A DNA stretch of 35,407 nucleotides, taken from NCBI GenBank assembly GCA_009886265.1, contig QXZR01000078.1:1-35407 (forward strand), given 5' to 3'. The position numbers and the translations under genes were made by a program. How positions within the stretch are numbered: the first letter of the stretch is position 1; each line of letters starts with the position of its first letter. Origin of the DNA: Flavobacteriaceae bacterium. Its GTDB lineage: Bacteria > Bacteroidota > Bacteroidia > Flavobacteriales > Flavobacteriaceae. Shown piece after piece: positions 1 through 9,408 of the stretch. A model generated the notes under the pieces. The model saw only the letters and a program-made list of their open reading frames with translations, searched no databases and was not told the DNA's origin.

Positions 1-25
1 AAGGTTTAAACTTAGCGAAGCGGTC

Positions 26-79
26 TCACGACTGAAAGGAGTAACACTGTTCCACTGTTTCACGACTGAAAGGAGTAAC
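26..79. repeat. Two-copy 20-bp direct repeat TCACGACTGAAAGGAGTAAC (26-45 and 60-79), possibly continuing left of the window
   Basis: Exact 20-bp identity read directly; 14 bp between copies. Confidence 0.85.
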
Positions 80-125
80 CCTCAAATTCTAACTGTATAT
101 AAATTGATTCCCGTGTTATTTTCGA

Positions 126-133
126 TACTTTTA
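126..133 (+). promoter_or_regulatory. Candidate Bacteroidota -7 element (TACTTTTA, near TAnnTTTG)
   Basis: Motif match upstream of the flavoprotein gene. Confidence 0.35.
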
Positions 134-196
134 TCCCATGAGATATGCGACACCTTGTTTTGAGTGTTCTATCGCAACGGAATCATAAAACACTGT

Positions 197-1429
197 ATGA
201 TCTATAAAAATTACGATGTACTTATTGTAGGCGGAGGAGCTGCTGGTTTTTTTTCTGCAATCAATACCGCACAAAAGAACCCTGCATTAAAGATTGGAAT
301 TTTGGAACGCGGAAGTAATGTATTGTCTAAAGTAAAAATATCTGGTGGTGGGCGCTGTAACGTGACTCATGCGGAATTTGAACCCAAACCACTATCGTCA
401 CATTATCCAAGAGGTCAAAAAGAATTATTAGGGCCCTTCCATACATTTATGACAGGTGATACCATGCAATGGTTTGAGGAACGTGGCGTAAACTTAAAAA
501 TTGAAGAAGATGGACGAGTCTTTCCAGAATCTAATTCCTCACAGACTATTATTGATTGCTTTACATCTGAAGCTAACAAATACAATATTGATGTGCTGCT
601 TAATCATTCTGTTCAAGATATAAGCACTTCTAAAGGAGGATGGGAACTATCAACACCCAAGGGAACCTTTTGTGCCGAAAAAATACTCATTGCAACAGGA
701 AGCAGTTCAAAAATATGGACATTACTAGAGCGATTGGGGCATCAAATTGTTGAAGCAGTACCCTCATTGTTTACGTTCACGATTTCAGATACACGTTTAA
801 AATCAATTCCAGGAGTTGTTGCCAAACACGTAGAACTATCCGTTAACAATAGCTTATTAACCTCCTCTGGTCCGTTGTTAATTACGCATACAGGAATAAG
901 TGCGCCTTCGGTACTCAAATTATCAGCCTATGGAGCTATTGAACTGGCGAAGCGAAAGTATAATTTTGATTTAACCATTAATTTTATTGCGCAAGATTTT
1001 GCAACATGTGTTCAAGAGTTGGAAGATTATAAATCTGATAATCCAAAAAAGCTTGTTCGTAAATCTGCGTTGTATGGCTTACCAAAACGTTTATGGGAGC
1101 AATTGGTCATCGGGGCCAATTTTCCAAACGACATCAAATGGGCAGAAACGAATCAAAAACAACTTCAAAATCTCGCCATACAGCTAACATCGGCAATATT
1201 TAAAGTAACAGGAAAAAGTACCTTTAAAGAAGAGTTCGTAACAGCTGGAGGAGTAGCACTCAAAGAAATTAATTTCAAAACCTTTGAGAGTAAGATTTAT
1301 AAAAATTTATTTTTCGCAGGCGAAGTACTTAATATTGACGCCGTTACTGGGGGCTTTAATTTTCAAAATGCTTGGACGGGGGCTTTTATAGCAGCACAAC
1401 AAATGGGAGCGCATACCATTACTGATTAA
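197..1429 (+). CDS. NAD(P)/FAD-dependent oxidoreductase, HI0933/YhiN-like flavoprotein
   Basis: N-terminal YDVLIVGGGAAGFFSA dinucleotide-binding motif, KVKISGGGRCNVTH, C-terminal NLFFAGEVLNIDAVTGGFNFQNAWTGAFIA. The ORF track starts at a GTG (164); ATG at 197 fits the family start better. Confidence 0.9.
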   Translation: MIYKNYDVLIVGGGAAGFFSAINTAQKNPALKIGILERGSNVLSKVKISGGGRCNVTHAEFEPKPLSSHYPRGQKELLGPFHTFMTGDTMQWFEERGVNLKIEEDGRVFPESNSSQTIIDCFTSEANKYNIDVLLNHSVQDISTSKGGWELSTPKGTFCAEKILIATGSSSKIWTLLERLGHQIVEAVPSLFTFTISDTRLKSIPGVVAKHVELSVNNSLLTSSGPLLITHTGISAPSVLKLSAYGAIELAKRKYNFDLTINFIAQDFATCVQELEDYKSDNPKKLVRKSALYGLPKRLWEQLVIGANFPNDIKWAETNQKQLQNLAIQLTSAIFKVTGKSTFKEEFVTAGGVALKEINFKTFESKIYKNLFFAGEVLNIDAVTGGFNFQNAWTGAFIAAQQMGAHTITD

Positions 1430-1531
1430 AGTGAATTGGTATTAAACCGTTTATTTTTCTGTTAACATTTAACAATTCAAGGAAGCAAACTATCAATGTT
1501 GGAAGCTTATCTTTACAAAAATCAGTGATAG

Positions 1532-2134
1532 GTGATAATTGGAATTAGTGGCGGTACGGGTGCGGGCAAAACCACCCTTGTCAATTATGTTGCAGAAATA
1601 TTGGGTAAAGATGAAACGCTAATACTCTCACAAGACCGTTATTACAAACACTTGCCAGAACTATCTTTTGAAGAACGTTGTCTCATCAACTTTGATCACC
1701 CCGATGCACTTGATTTGGATTTACTTGCAAATCATGTTGTCCTACTTCAAAAAGGCAAATCAGTAAAAAGCCCTGTATATATGTTCGAACAGCATTTACG
1801 AATGGATGATATTGAGGTTATTCATCCAAAAAAATATATTTTAATTGAAGGTATTTTGGTGTTTGCTCATGCGCCACTTCGTGAATTATTTGACTATAAA
1901 GTGTATATTGATGCTGATATAAACAAACGTGTTGAACGACGAATGGAACGTGATATAAACACTAGAGGCAGAACAAAAGAAGAAGTGATGGCGCGTTTTG
2001 AAAATACGCTACACGCCATGCACAATCTGTTTATAGCGCCCCATATGCATACAGCAGACGTGGTTATTACAAATAACGATTTGGATTTGGCAAAGAATCA
2101 AATTAGACAGTGGATTGAAACAGTGATTAAATGA
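1532..2134 (+). CDS. udk: Uridine kinase
   Basis: GISGGTGAGKTTL P-loop, SQDRYYK, NFDHPDALD; GTG start. Confidence 0.9.
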   Translation: MIIGISGGTGAGKTTLVNYVAEILGKDETLILSQDRYYKHLPELSFEERCLINFDHPDALDLDLLANHVVLLQKGKSVKSPVYMFEQHLRMDDIEVIHPKKYILIEGILVFAHAPLRELFDYKVYIDADINKRVERRMERDINTRGRTKEEVMARFENTLHAMHNLFIAPHMHTADVVITNNDLDLAKNQIRQWIETVIK

Positions 2135-2442
2135 AAAAGCTTTTTAAAAATCCATGGTTTAAATTAGCCACCAACCTATATGCCTTAATTGGTATATTTT
2201 TTGTTGTATGGATGGTTTTTCTAGACTCCAATTCGCTGCTCATATACTTTAGCCTTGAGCGCAAGTTATCGGAGTTAGAAAGACAAAAAACCACCTTGGA
2301 AAAAAGTATCGATTTAGATAGACAAACCCTCTTACAATTAAGCGATTCCATAGAAATGGAACGCTATGCAAGAGAGCGCTATCGGATGAAAAGAAAAAAC
2401 GAAGATGTATACCTTATTGAGTATGCTGACACAATTAATTAA
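2131..2442 (+). CDS. Septum formation initiator / DivIC (FtsB)-like protein
   Basis: Single N-terminal TM followed by coiled coil and RYARERYRMKRKNEDVYLIEY; ATGA overlap with udk. Confidence 0.85.
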   Translation: MKKLFKNPWFKLATNLYALIGIFFVVWMVFLDSNSLLIYFSLERKLSELERQKTTLEKSIDLDRQTLLQLSDSIEMERYARERYRMKRKNEDVYLIEYADTIN

Positions 2443-2456
2443 CTAAATAAAACAAC

Positions 2457-3332
2457 ATGAAACACGCAGAACAAATGTTGCGAGACGATGCCTTAGCAGG
2501 AAAAGTTATAGTCGTTACTGGCGGCGGAAGTGGACTAGGCAAATCGATGACAAGTTATTTTCTAAAACTAGGAGCTAAGGTTGCCATAACTTCACGTAAC
2601 CTCGAAAAGCTAGAAACTACCGCACAGGAACTAATCCAAGAAACAGGGGGCGATTGTTATGCAGTTGCTTGTGATGTTCGCAATATTGATGAAGTTGAAT
2701 CCATGCACAGTCAAGTGCTGGAAAAGTATGGACCTGTTGACGTATTGGTCAACAATGCGGCTGGTAATTTTATAGCACCTACCGAACGATTGTCTTCAAA
2801 TGCTTTTGACACCATTTTGGATATTGTTCTCAAGGGAACAAAAAACTGTACGCTGACATTTGGGAAGCATTGGATTAAAACCAAACAACAAAACACCAAC
2901 GTGCTCAATATCGTAACCACGTATGCATTCACAGGTTCGGGCTATGTAGTTCCCTCTGCTTGTGCCAAAGCTGGGGTTTTGGCCATGACGCGCTCATTGG
3001 CTGTTGAATGGGCAAAATATGGCATGCGCTTTAACGCTGTTGCACCTGGCCCCTTCCCTACCAAAGGCGCTTGGGATCGCTTATTGCCTGCGCCAATAAA
3101 AAAGAAATTTGATCCTAAAAAACGTATTCCAATTGGAAGAGTGGGTGAACACCAAGAGTTGGCCAATCTAGTTGCCTACATGGTTTCAGATTTTGGCGCT
3201 TACCTCAACGGCGAAGTAATTACACTTGATGGTGGTGAGTGGCTCAAAGGCGCTGGTCAATTTAACAATCTAGAGCAGGTTAAAAAAACCATGTGGGACT
3301 TATTAGAACTTGCCATTAGGAAGAAAAAATAG
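2457..3332 (+). CDS. SDR family oxidoreductase (2,4-dienoyl-CoA reductase-like)
   Basis: VTGGGSGLGKSM, NNAAGNF, SACAKAGVLAMTRSLAVEW, APGPFPTKGAWDRL. Confidence 0.85.
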   Translation: MKHAEQMLRDDALAGKVIVVTGGGSGLGKSMTSYFLKLGAKVAITSRNLEKLETTAQELIQETGGDCYAVACDVRNIDEVESMHSQVLEKYGPVDVLVNNAAGNFIAPTERLSSNAFDTILDIVLKGTKNCTLTFGKHWIKTKQQNTNVLNIVTTYAFTGSGYVVPSACAKAGVLAMTRSLAVEWAKYGMRFNAVAPGPFPTKGAWDRLLPAPIKKKFDPKKRIPIGRVGEHQELANLVAYMVSDFGAYLNGEVITLDGGEWLKGAGQFNNLEQVKKTMWDLLELAIRKKK

Positions 3333-3350
3333 TTAACACAAATTTGGTAG

Positions 3351-3377
3351 ATACTACTGCATTTTAGTAGTATTTTT
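3351..3377 (+). terminator. Hairpin ATACTACT-N7-AGTAGTAT followed by T5
   Basis: 8-bp perfect inverted repeat then a U-tract, between the SDR gene and parA. Confidence 0.5.
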
Positions 3378-3394
3378 ACGTTTTATAAGTTTAG

Positions 3395-4159
3395 ATGGGA
3401 AAAATTATTGCCATAGCGAATCAGAAAGGCGGAGTTGGAAAAACAACCACTTCTGTAAATCTTGCGGCTTCACTTGGCGTACTTGAAAAAAAGGTACTCC
3501 TCGTTGATGCCGACCCACAAGCCAACGCTACATCTGGACTAGGCATTGAAGTTGATGCTGTTGAAAAAGGATCCTACCAAGTGTTAGAGCACACAGTTAC
3601 TGCCAAAGAGGCTATTGTAGCAACAAATTCACCAAATCTCGATTTAATTCCTGCGCATATTGACCTAGTGGCCATCGAAATTGAATTGGTTGATAAGACC
3701 AATCGGGAAATGATGCTTCGCAAGGCATTGGAACCCATTAAAGACGATTACGATTATATTTTTATTGACTGTGCACCTTCGCTTGGACTGATTACATTAA
3801 ATGCGCTTACGGCTGCTAATTCGGTTATCATACCCATTCAATGCGAATACTTTGCACTTGAAGGTTTAGGAAAACTACTAAACACCATAAAAAGTATTCA
3901 GAAAATACACAATGCAGATCTTGGTATTGAAGGCATGTTGCTTACCATGTACGACTCCAGACTACGTTTGTCGAACCAAGTTGTGGATGAAGTAAAAAAA
4001 CACTTTGGAAATATGGTCTTTAACACCATTATCCAAAGAAATGTAAAGCTAGGTGAAGCACCCAGCTTTGGAGAAACAATTATTGATTACGACGCCACCA
4101 GCAAAGGTGCTTCTAGCTATTTAAAGTTGGCACAAGAACTAATCAACAAAAAAAAGTAA
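3395..4159 (+). CDS. parA: ParA family chromosome-partitioning ATPase
   Basis: IAIANQKGGVGKTTTSVNLAA deviant Walker A, LLVDADPQANATSGLG, FIDCAPSLGLITLNAL. Confidence 0.95.
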   Translation: MGKIIAIANQKGGVGKTTTSVNLAASLGVLEKKVLLVDADPQANATSGLGIEVDAVEKGSYQVLEHTVTAKEAIVATNSPNLDLIPAHIDLVAIEIELVDKTNREMMLRKALEPIKDDYDYIFIDCAPSLGLITLNALTAANSVIIPIQCEYFALEGLGKLLNTIKSIQKIHNADLGIEGMLLTMYDSRLRLSNQVVDEVKKHFGNMVFNTIIQRNVKLGEAPSFGETIIDYDATSKGASSYLKLAQELINKKK

Positions 4160-4160
4160 T

Positions 4161-5009
4161 ATGGCAAAAGCAAAAAAACGGCAAGCCATGGGACGTGGGC
4201 TATCAGCACTACTCCCAACAGATGAAAATCTTGTTCAAGGCAGTGTAGAGGGAAAGGTTATTGAACTTCCCTTAAATCAAATCGAAACCAATCCTTTTCA
4301 GCCACGAACGCAGTTTAATCCAGATACTTTAGCAGAATTGGCATCGTCCATATCTGAGCTTGGCGTTATCCAGCCCATAACGGTACGTAAACTCAAAGAC
4401 AATAACTATCAATTGGTTTCTGGTGAGCGCCGCTTCAGGGCTTCACAATCCATCAACCTAAAATCCATTCCTGCTTTTGTTCGCGTTGCAAACGATCAAG
4501 AATCATTGGAAATGGCATTGGTTGAAAACATCCAAAGAGATGATTTGGACCCCATTGAAATTGCTTTGAGCTACGACAGGCTGATTAACGAAATTGAACT
4601 AACGCAAGAGCAAATGAGCAAACGCGTTGGAAAAAAGAGATCGACGGTTACCAATTACTTGCGCCTATTAAATCTAGACCCTATCATACAATCGGGTATT
4701 AGAGACGGCTTTATCAGCATGGGACACGGACGTGCATTACTCAGTGTGGCAGATAAACAAGAGCAATTAAAGCTGTATAAAAAAATTGTCGCAACCGGCA
4801 TGTCGGTAAGGGCTACGGAGCAAGCTGTAAGACCTAAAAAAACCAAAACCGCAACAGCCAATGATTATACATCAAAATATCTAGACACGTTTAAAAACTT
4901 TTTCGATGCAACAGTGCAAACCACTGTTGACAAGAATGGTGCAGGTAAAATCATCATTTCTTTTGAATCTGAAAAAGAATTCGAAAACATTCGTAAAAAA
5001 TTAAAGTAG
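4161..5009 (+). CDS. parB: ParB/RepB/Spo0J family partition protein
   Basis: MGRGLSALL, IETNPFQPRTQF, LVSGERRFRAS, ALVENIQRDDLDPIE. Confidence 0.95.
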   Translation: MAKAKKRQAMGRGLSALLPTDENLVQGSVEGKVIELPLNQIETNPFQPRTQFNPDTLAELASSISELGVIQPITVRKLKDNNYQLVSGERRFRASQSINLKSIPAFVRVANDQESLEMALVENIQRDDLDPIEIALSYDRLINEIELTQEQMSKRVGKKRSTVTNYLRLLNLDPIIQSGIRDGFISMGHGRALLSVADKQEQLKLYKKIVATGMSVRATEQAVRPKKTKTATANDYTSKYLDTFKNFFDATVQTTVDKNGAGKIIISFESEKEFENIRKKLK

Positions 5010-5554
5010 TGAAACGTTTCGTCCTTTTCATTTTTATATCGTGCGGCAGTTGCTTAGTCTTTGGACAAAAAATTATCGTAGATGACATACAAAAAATAGA
5101 AAACGAAGACCCACTAAGACCTGCAAAAGCAGCTTTTTATTCTGCTGTTCTCCCTGGTTTGGGGCAAGCATACAACAAACGCTATTGGAAAATTCCACTT
5201 GTTTATGGAGCCATCGGTGCTTCAATATATACCTACGATCAAAATCATAAAAACTATTTGCGATATCGAAACGCCTACAAAAGAAGAATCGCTGGATATA
5301 ACGACGATGAATTTCAAAACCTCATCACAAGTACAGACCGCCTAATAGATGGTCAAGACTTTTATAAGCGCAACAGAGATCGCTCGATGATTTTTATCTT
5401 GGGCTTTTATTTTCTTAATATCTTGGACGCCAATATCGACGCACACTTAAAACAATACAATGTAAACAGCGATTTGACTGTAAAACCCTACTTCGACGTT
5501 GCACCTGTTGGTGCACAACCAGTAGCGGGAATGCGGGTCGCATTAACTTTTTAA
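5009..5554 (+). CDS. DUF5683 domain protein
   Basis: AAFYSAVLPGLGQAYNKRYWKIPLVYGAIG; characteristic position between parB and dapB in Bacteroidota. Confidence 0.8.
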   Translation: MKRFVLFIFISCGSCLVFGQKIIVDDIQKIENEDPLRPAKAAFYSAVLPGLGQAYNKRYWKIPLVYGAIGASIYTYDQNHKNYLRYRNAYKRRIAGYNDDEFQNLITSTDRLIDGQDFYKRNRDRSMIFILGFYFLNILDANIDAHLKQYNVNSDLTVKPYFDVAPVGAQPVAGMRVALTF

Positions 5555-5555
5555 T

Positions 5556-6260
5556 ATGAAGATAGCCCTGTTAGGTTACGGAAGAATGGGTAAGGCCATA
5601 GAAAGCATTGCAAGGTCAAGAGGTCACGAAGTCGTTGCCATCATAGATAAGGACAACCCAAAAGACACCTTAAATGGTGCTGAAGTAGCCATCAACTTTA
5701 GTGTTCCGTCCGCTGCAGTAGCAAATATCACACATGCCTTAAACGAAGGTGTAGCTGTTGTTTGCGGCACAACAGGCTGGCTTGAAAGTCGAGCGGATAT
5801 CGAATCATTGTGTGCTACTAAAAAGGGAGCCTTTTTATATGCTTCAAACTTCAGTTTAGGGGTAAATATATTTTTTGCACTCAATGAGAAACTAGCACAA
5901 ATGATGGGGCAGCACAAACAATATGATGCAAGCATAACAGAAATACACCATACCCAAAAGCTAGATGCACCTAGTGGCACAGCCATCACACTTGCAGAAA
6001 GTATTTTGCCACATACAGACAAAAACATTTGGGCATTGGAAGAAGACGCAAAAGAAATGGATTTGCCTATCAGGGCAGAACGCTTACCAGATGTTCCAGG
6101 CACACATACCGTTGATTATAACTCAGAAACAGACAAAATCAGTATTGAGCACATTGCACACAATCGCGATGGTTTTGCCTTGGGGGCGGTTGTTGCTGCA
6201 GAGTGGGTTAACGGCAAAAGCGGTATTTTTACAATGAAAGACGTTTTAAACATAACCTAA
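5556..6260 (+). CDS. dapB: 4-hydroxy-tetrahydrodipicolinate reductase
   Basis: LLGYGRMGKAIE, GTTGW, YASNFSLGVN, EIHHTQKLDAPSGTA. Confidence 0.95.
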   Translation: MKIALLGYGRMGKAIESIARSRGHEVVAIIDKDNPKDTLNGAEVAINFSVPSAAVANITHALNEGVAVVCGTTGWLESRADIESLCATKKGAFLYASNFSLGVNIFFALNEKLAQMMGQHKQYDASITEIHHTQKLDAPSGTAITLAESILPHTDKNIWALEEDAKEMDLPIRAERLPDVPGTHTVDYNSETDKISIEHIAHNRDGFALGAVVAAEWVNGKSGIFTMKDVLNIT

Positions 6261-6271
6261 TACTCCAAATT

Positions 6272-7969
6272 ATGACTTTATCTCAATGGGCTTTGTTTGT
6301 TTTGCTTTGTCAACTCCTCATGTTTGTTAAGCTGTGGAAGTTGTTTAAAAAAGCGGGGTATGCACCTTACCTTGCAGCAGTTCCCATCTATAACTCTGTT
6401 ATATTGCTTCGTATCATTGGACGACCCTCTTGGTGGGTTATCTTATTGTATTTTCCGATTATAAACCTGTTAATGCTCCCAGTAGTATGGGTGGAAACGG
6501 CACGAAAGTTTGGTAAAGATTCAATGACAGACTCCTTCTTGGCTTGGGCAACACTAGGGCTTTATGGCTTTTACTTAAACTACGCCAGTGATGTGACATA
6601 TAATCCTGAGCAATCCGTTGCGTCAAAAACAAAATTTGGTCAATTTGTAGGCTCAATCGTTTATGCGGTGGTTATTGCTACCGTTGTTCATACTTATTTT
6701 ATGCAGCCGTATATCATCCCAACGGGGTCTTTGGAGAAAACACTATTGGTGGGCGATTTTCTACTGGTTAGTAAATTCCATTATGGTGCACGAGCACCAC
6801 AAACGGTAGTTTCATTTCCCATGGTTCATGACACCATCCCTTTAGTAAGAACAAGATCGTATTTAAAAAAGCCACAACTCCCCTACATGAGACTTCCGGG
6901 ACTACAGCAAATAAAACGTAATGATATTGTCGTCTTTAGCTGGCCCGCAGATACCGTAAGGCAATTCTTTAAGAAAGAGGCTGGCGTTGTAAAGCCCATT
7001 GACAAAAAATCAAATTATGTGAAACGTTGTGTTGCCATTCCAGGAGACACACTCACCATAGAAGACGGCATCATACACATAAATGGTAAGGAGTCTAATA
7101 TGCCTGACCGAGCAAAGCCCATTTTCGGCTTCAAGGCATACAACGCAAAGGGCATCTCTGCCAGAAGGCTTATCAATGCTGGCTATGACGACCTTACACG
7201 AAAGTTCTTAATAACGAATATCTCTCAACCCATACTTGATGCATTAAGACCAAATCTATTGATGATCGCCAATCCAGATCCTAGTAATTATCAAGTACTT
7301 ACTGGGTCTAAAGGGTTGCCGCTTAACATTGTGCAACAATACCGCATTCAAGCAAAAGAGCTATTGGAAACACAGAAAAACTTATTTCTAACGCTAAAAG
7401 AAGCGGAAGAACTGCCAAATGTTTTGAAGTTAGATAGTCTGAAAAGAAACATCAATACCACGAGAACCTACAACGATGCCTATTTTCCTAACAACGTACG
7501 TTACAACTGGAATGAAGATCAATTTGGACCTCTCGTTATGCCTGAGAAAGGGGTTACAGTCCAATTAAACCCAAAGAATGTGGCACTTTATAAAAAGATT
7601 ATTTCTGATTATGAATTAAATGATCTTGAAGTTAGTGGTGATGACATTAAAATTAATGGAGCAACGGCAGATACATATACCTTTAAGCAAAACTATTATT
7701 GGATGATGGGTGATAACCGCCACCGATCGGAAGACAGTCGCTATTGGGGGTTTGTTCCTGAAGATCACATTGTTGGTAAACCTGTATTTATATGGATGAG
7801 CATTGACGGATTCATGGACGGATTGCGCAATTGGAAGATACGTTGGGAACGGGTATTTACGACGGTTGGTGGCTCAGGGAAACCTGTGTCTTATCGCTGG
7901 TATTTTGCGGTCTTTGTCGTTATTTGGCAAGGCGTTGTATGGTACAGAAGGCGTTCTAAAAAAGCATAA
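6272..7969 (+). CDS. lepB: Signal peptidase I, enlarged Bacteroidota-type
   Basis: PTGSLEKTLLVGDFLLVSK (Ser box), NYVKRCVAIPGDTL (Lys box), YWMMGDNRHRSEDSRYWGFVPEDHIVGKP; 565 aa with an N-terminal TM domain. Confidence 0.93.
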   Translation: MTLSQWALFVLLCQLLMFVKLWKLFKKAGYAPYLAAVPIYNSVILLRIIGRPSWWVILLYFPIINLLMLPVVWVETARKFGKDSMTDSFLAWATLGLYGFYLNYASDVTYNPEQSVASKTKFGQFVGSIVYAVVIATVVHTYFMQPYIIPTGSLEKTLLVGDFLLVSKFHYGARAPQTVVSFPMVHDTIPLVRTRSYLKKPQLPYMRLPGLQQIKRNDIVVFSWPADTVRQFFKKEAGVVKPIDKKSNYVKRCVAIPGDTLTIEDGIIHINGKESNMPDRAKPIFGFKAYNAKGISARRLINAGYDDLTRKFLITNISQPILDALRPNLLMIANPDPSNYQVLTGSKGLPLNIVQQYRIQAKELLETQKNLFLTLKEAEELPNVLKLDSLKRNINTTRTYNDAYFPNNVRYNWNEDQFGPLVMPEKGVTVQLNPKNVALYKKIISDYELNDLEVSGDDIKINGATADTYTFKQNYYWMMGDNRHRSEDSRYWGFVPEDHIVGKPVFIWMSIDGFMDGLRNWKIRWERVFTTVGGSGKPVSYRWYFAVFVVIWQGVVWYRRRSKKA

Positions 7970-8584
7970 ATGAGTACCGTTATTGTGCCCTTAGCATATA
8001 CGGGTTCCATAGGATTATGGACACTTATAACAACTGCGCAAACACTTATCATAGAGCAACACGATTATTACCAAAAGCAAACCCTTCGAAACAGAACACA
8101 CATACACGGTGCAAACGGGAAATTAATGCTTTCCATACCTGTCAAACACCTTGGGGAAATAGGACACCAATACTACCACACAGTTGAAATAGAAAATAGT
8201 TTTACTTGGCAAAAACAGCATTGGAAATCCATACAATCGGCCTATCGATCCTCTCCCTATTTCGAGTTTTACGAAGATGATTTAGCTGTTCTTTATAAAA
8301 CCAAATCCTCATCGCTATACGCTTTTAACAAAGCCTATTTTGAGCTATTGTTAAAGCTATTGGGTTGGGAGCCTACCGTTCAGTATACCGAAAGCTATGA
8401 AACCATACCCGCTGCTACAGACATTAGAGCGCAAATAGAGCAAAAAAATAGCAAGACCGATTTAGCACTGAAATACACCCAAGTATTTGAAGATAAAAAT
8501 GGATTTATCCCCAATTTGTCCATAATAGACTTGCTGTTTAATGAAGGGCCAAATGCTTTAACATTATTAAAAGCGGGGGTTTAG
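7970..8584 (+). CDS. WbqC family protein
   Basis: WbqC-like pattern EQHDYYQKQTLRNRTHIHGANGKLMLSIPVKH; last gene of the par-dapB-lepB run. Confidence 0.8.
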   Translation: MSTVIVPLAYTGSIGLWTLITTAQTLIIEQHDYYQKQTLRNRTHIHGANGKLMLSIPVKHLGEIGHQYYHTVEIENSFTWQKQHWKSIQSAYRSSPYFEFYEDDLAVLYKTKSSSLYAFNKAYFELLLKLLGWEPTVQYTESYETIPAATDIRAQIEQKNSKTDLALKYTQVFEDKNGFIPNLSIIDLLFNEGPNALTLLKAGV

Positions 8585-8621
8585 TTAAAAAAAGCTACAT
8601 TTAGTACTTAAACCCCAAACA

Positions 8622-9041
8622 ATGAAAGAACCTAAAATAATAGGTATTGGTGGTGTTTTTTTCAAAGCAAAATCGGCAGAAAATCTTCAAAAATGGTATC
8701 AAAACCAACTTGGACTGGTGCTAAACCCTTACGGTGCAACCTTTGAAATGCGTCATTCCAAGAACCCTGAAAAGGCAAAATACATACACTGGAATATTTT
8801 TCCCAACGATACGGAATACTTTGAGCCTTCCGAAAAAGACTTTATGATTAATTACCGTGTTCAAGAAATTGAAGCTATGGTAAAAAAACTAAAGAACATT
8901 GGCGTTACCATCATTGATGAAATAAGTACTTATCCGTATGGAAAGTTTGTGCATATTCTAGATCTAGAAGGAAATGTAATAGAGCTGTGGGAACCAAAAG
9001 AGGATTTTATCGACACCTTAAAAGTGCCAACAAATAAATAA
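8622..9041 (+). CDS. VOC (glyoxalase/bleomycin-resistance-like) family protein
   Basis: WYQNQLGL, FVHILDLEGNVIELWEP. Confidence 0.85.
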   Translation: MKEPKIIGIGGVFFKAKSAENLQKWYQNQLGLVLNPYGATFEMRHSKNPEKAKYIHWNIFPNDTEYFEPSEKDFMINYRVQEIEAMVKKLKNIGVTIIDEISTYPYGKFVHILDLEGNVIELWEPKEDFIDTLKVPTNK

Positions 9042-9044
9042 AAA

Positions 9045-9332
9045 GCAGGCCATAAGCCGGATTCTGTCGTGCCCTATCATTAATCTAGACGATGCATTAC
9101 TGCATCGCTCAATCCGCCTACCCTCCAACTTGGACGCGCTATCCTAAACGTTGGTTTACATGGCGTTGCACCGCATAGAGTTTACCTGGTTTCACTACAG
9201 CCGAACTGTACTTGCTTTCTGTTGCACTGGTCCTACTCTGATAAATCGGAGCGACGGGCGTTACCCGCTATGCTGCGCTATGGTGTCCGGACTTTCCTCT
9301 CCGCCAAGGCGGAGCGATAAGGAGGCCTGCGG
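9045..9332 (-). ncRNA. rnpB: RNase P RNA component (class A-like)
   Basis: Minus strand carries GAGGAAAGTCCGGACACCATAG, the ACAGAAAGC region, and terminal pairing GCAGGCC...GGCCTGC followed by a T-rich run; the 3' CCGGCTTATGGCCTGC is typical. Confidence 0.93.
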
Positions 9333-9334
9333 TA

Positions 9335-9342
9335 CAAAAATA
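9335..9342 (-). promoter_or_regulatory. Bacteroidota -7 element TATTTTTG for rnpB
   Basis: Exact TAnnTTTG match immediately upstream of the RNA 5' end. Confidence 0.6.
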
Positions 9343-9408
9343 CACTATTCCCACATTTGTATCTAATTTATCATAGGACAAAAAGGTGAGTTTGTTTATC
9401 TTTACCTC

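Noticed and set aside
26-79. Possible CRISPR array
   Set aside because: Only two 20-bp repeats with a 14-bp spacer and no cas genes; too short for repeat/spacer structure.
5624-6103. 159-aa minus-strand ORF
   Set aside because: Fully antisense to dapB, which has strong family motifs; low-complexity mirror-frame translation.
9151-9366. 71-aa ORF on the plus strand
   Set aside because: Lies antisense across RNase P RNA; peptide has no protein-like pattern.
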